Assembly: GCA_964449305.1 (NCBI GenBank)
Contig: CAYUYM010000197.1
Location: 1 to 6,318, forward strand
Reading direction: 5' to 3'
DNA from: CAYUYM01 sp964449305
Lineage (GTDB): Bacteria > Bacteroidota > Ignavibacteria > SZUA-365 > CAYQST01
Length of the DNA: 6,318 nt
How positions within the stretch are numbered: the first letter of the stretch is position 1; every line of letters starts with the position of its first letter. The notes beneath the pieces were generated by a model. The model was not told the origin of the DNA. It saw nothing but the letters and a program-made list of their open reading frames with translations, and did not search any database. Positions 6,079 through 6,318 of the stretch are shown one piece after another. Position numbers and translations under genes: made by a program.

Positions 6079-6318
6079 ATGGTGCAGCCGCCCATGCATT
6101 TCACCACCATCAGCTCCATAGCACCACTCCGCCACCGGCCCGCCGCGCTTCTCCTGATCGTGTGCATCCTCCTGCTCGTGCCGGGCGCCGCGGCACAGGT
6201 CGTGACGGACTCCACCGCGCGCGCGCAGCAGGGCGCCCCGGAGGACTCCACGCTGCGTGCAACACCGCCCGGCGGGGCGGCCGCGGGGCGTGACAGCCTG
6301 CTGGTGCAGGGGGCGGAC
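6079..6318 (+). CDS. Exported protein of unknown function, N-terminal 80 codons (cut by right edge)
   Basis: The frame is open from ATG 6079 to the window end. An in-frame TGA at 6070-6072 limits the upstream extent. I prefer 6079 because GGTGA (6068-6072) sits six bases before it; the in-frame ATG at 6094 is the alternative and would give a shorter, more usual signal peptide. Either way the protein has basic residues (RHRP), a strongly hydrophobic stretch and a PGAAA cleavage site before Gln, so it is exported. The mature part visible is Ser/Thr/Ala/Gly/Gln-rich, with repeated D-S/T pairs, and looks disordered. N-termini like this occur in many outer-membrane or periplasmic proteins of Bacteroidota, including LptD-like ones, but nothing here identifies the family. 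A likely separate transcription unit from the sulfur operon. Confidence 0.65.
   Translation, partial: MVQPPMHFTTISSIAPLRHRPAALLLIVCILLLVPGAAAQVVTDSTARAQQGAPEDSTLRATPPGGAAAGRDSLLVQGAD

Overview
The window is GC-rich and tightly packed in its second half. I read it as a chromosomal fragment from a bacterium of the broad Bacteroidota/Chlorobiota group (Ignavibacteria- or Kapaibacteria-like). That placement is an inference from three weak pointers: a long secreted beta-propeller protein built of BNR/Asp-box repeats, a weak match to the Bacteroidetes-type promoter (-33 TTTG, -7 TAnnTTTG) near the right end, and an octaheme cytochrome/cytochrome b pair for sulfur respiration. There is no rRNA or other marker to confirm it.

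Layout. From the left edge to 1501, on the minus strand, lies the N-terminal 500 codons of an exported protein with at least eight roughly 41-residue propeller blades; its 3' end is outside the window. From 1502 to 1925 is a 424-base divergent intergenic region. It holds a perfect 8+8 inverted repeat (1601-1622) and a strikingly C-rich, G-poor stretch leading into the next gene. From 1926 to 5997, on the plus strand, is a compact four-gene operon: an octaheme c-type cytochrome of the tetrathionate reductase (OTR) family, a four-helix cytochrome b561-type membrane protein, and two YeeE/YedE half-transporters. The second half-transporter carries a C-terminal rhodanese-like domain. The gene junctions are ATGA overlaps (twice) and a 9-base gap with a strong Shine-Dalgarno sequence, so co-transcription is very likely. 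After 5997 come a small dyad (possible weak terminator), a candidate promoter, and the start of a new exported protein that runs off the right edge.

How the operon genes may work together (inference): the cytochrome b takes electrons from membrane quinol and passes them to the membrane-anchored periplasmic octaheme cytochrome, which reduces tetrathionate (or another substrate of this promiscuous family) to thiosulfate. The YeeE/YedE pair then moves thiosulfate or a related sulfur compound across the inner membrane. The rhodanese-like domain has lost the usual catalytic cysteine, while the protein ends in Gly-Gly-Cys, so it may bind or hand over sulfur in an unusual way. This respiration-plus-sulfur-transport module, and its last protein in particular, is the most interesting part of the window.
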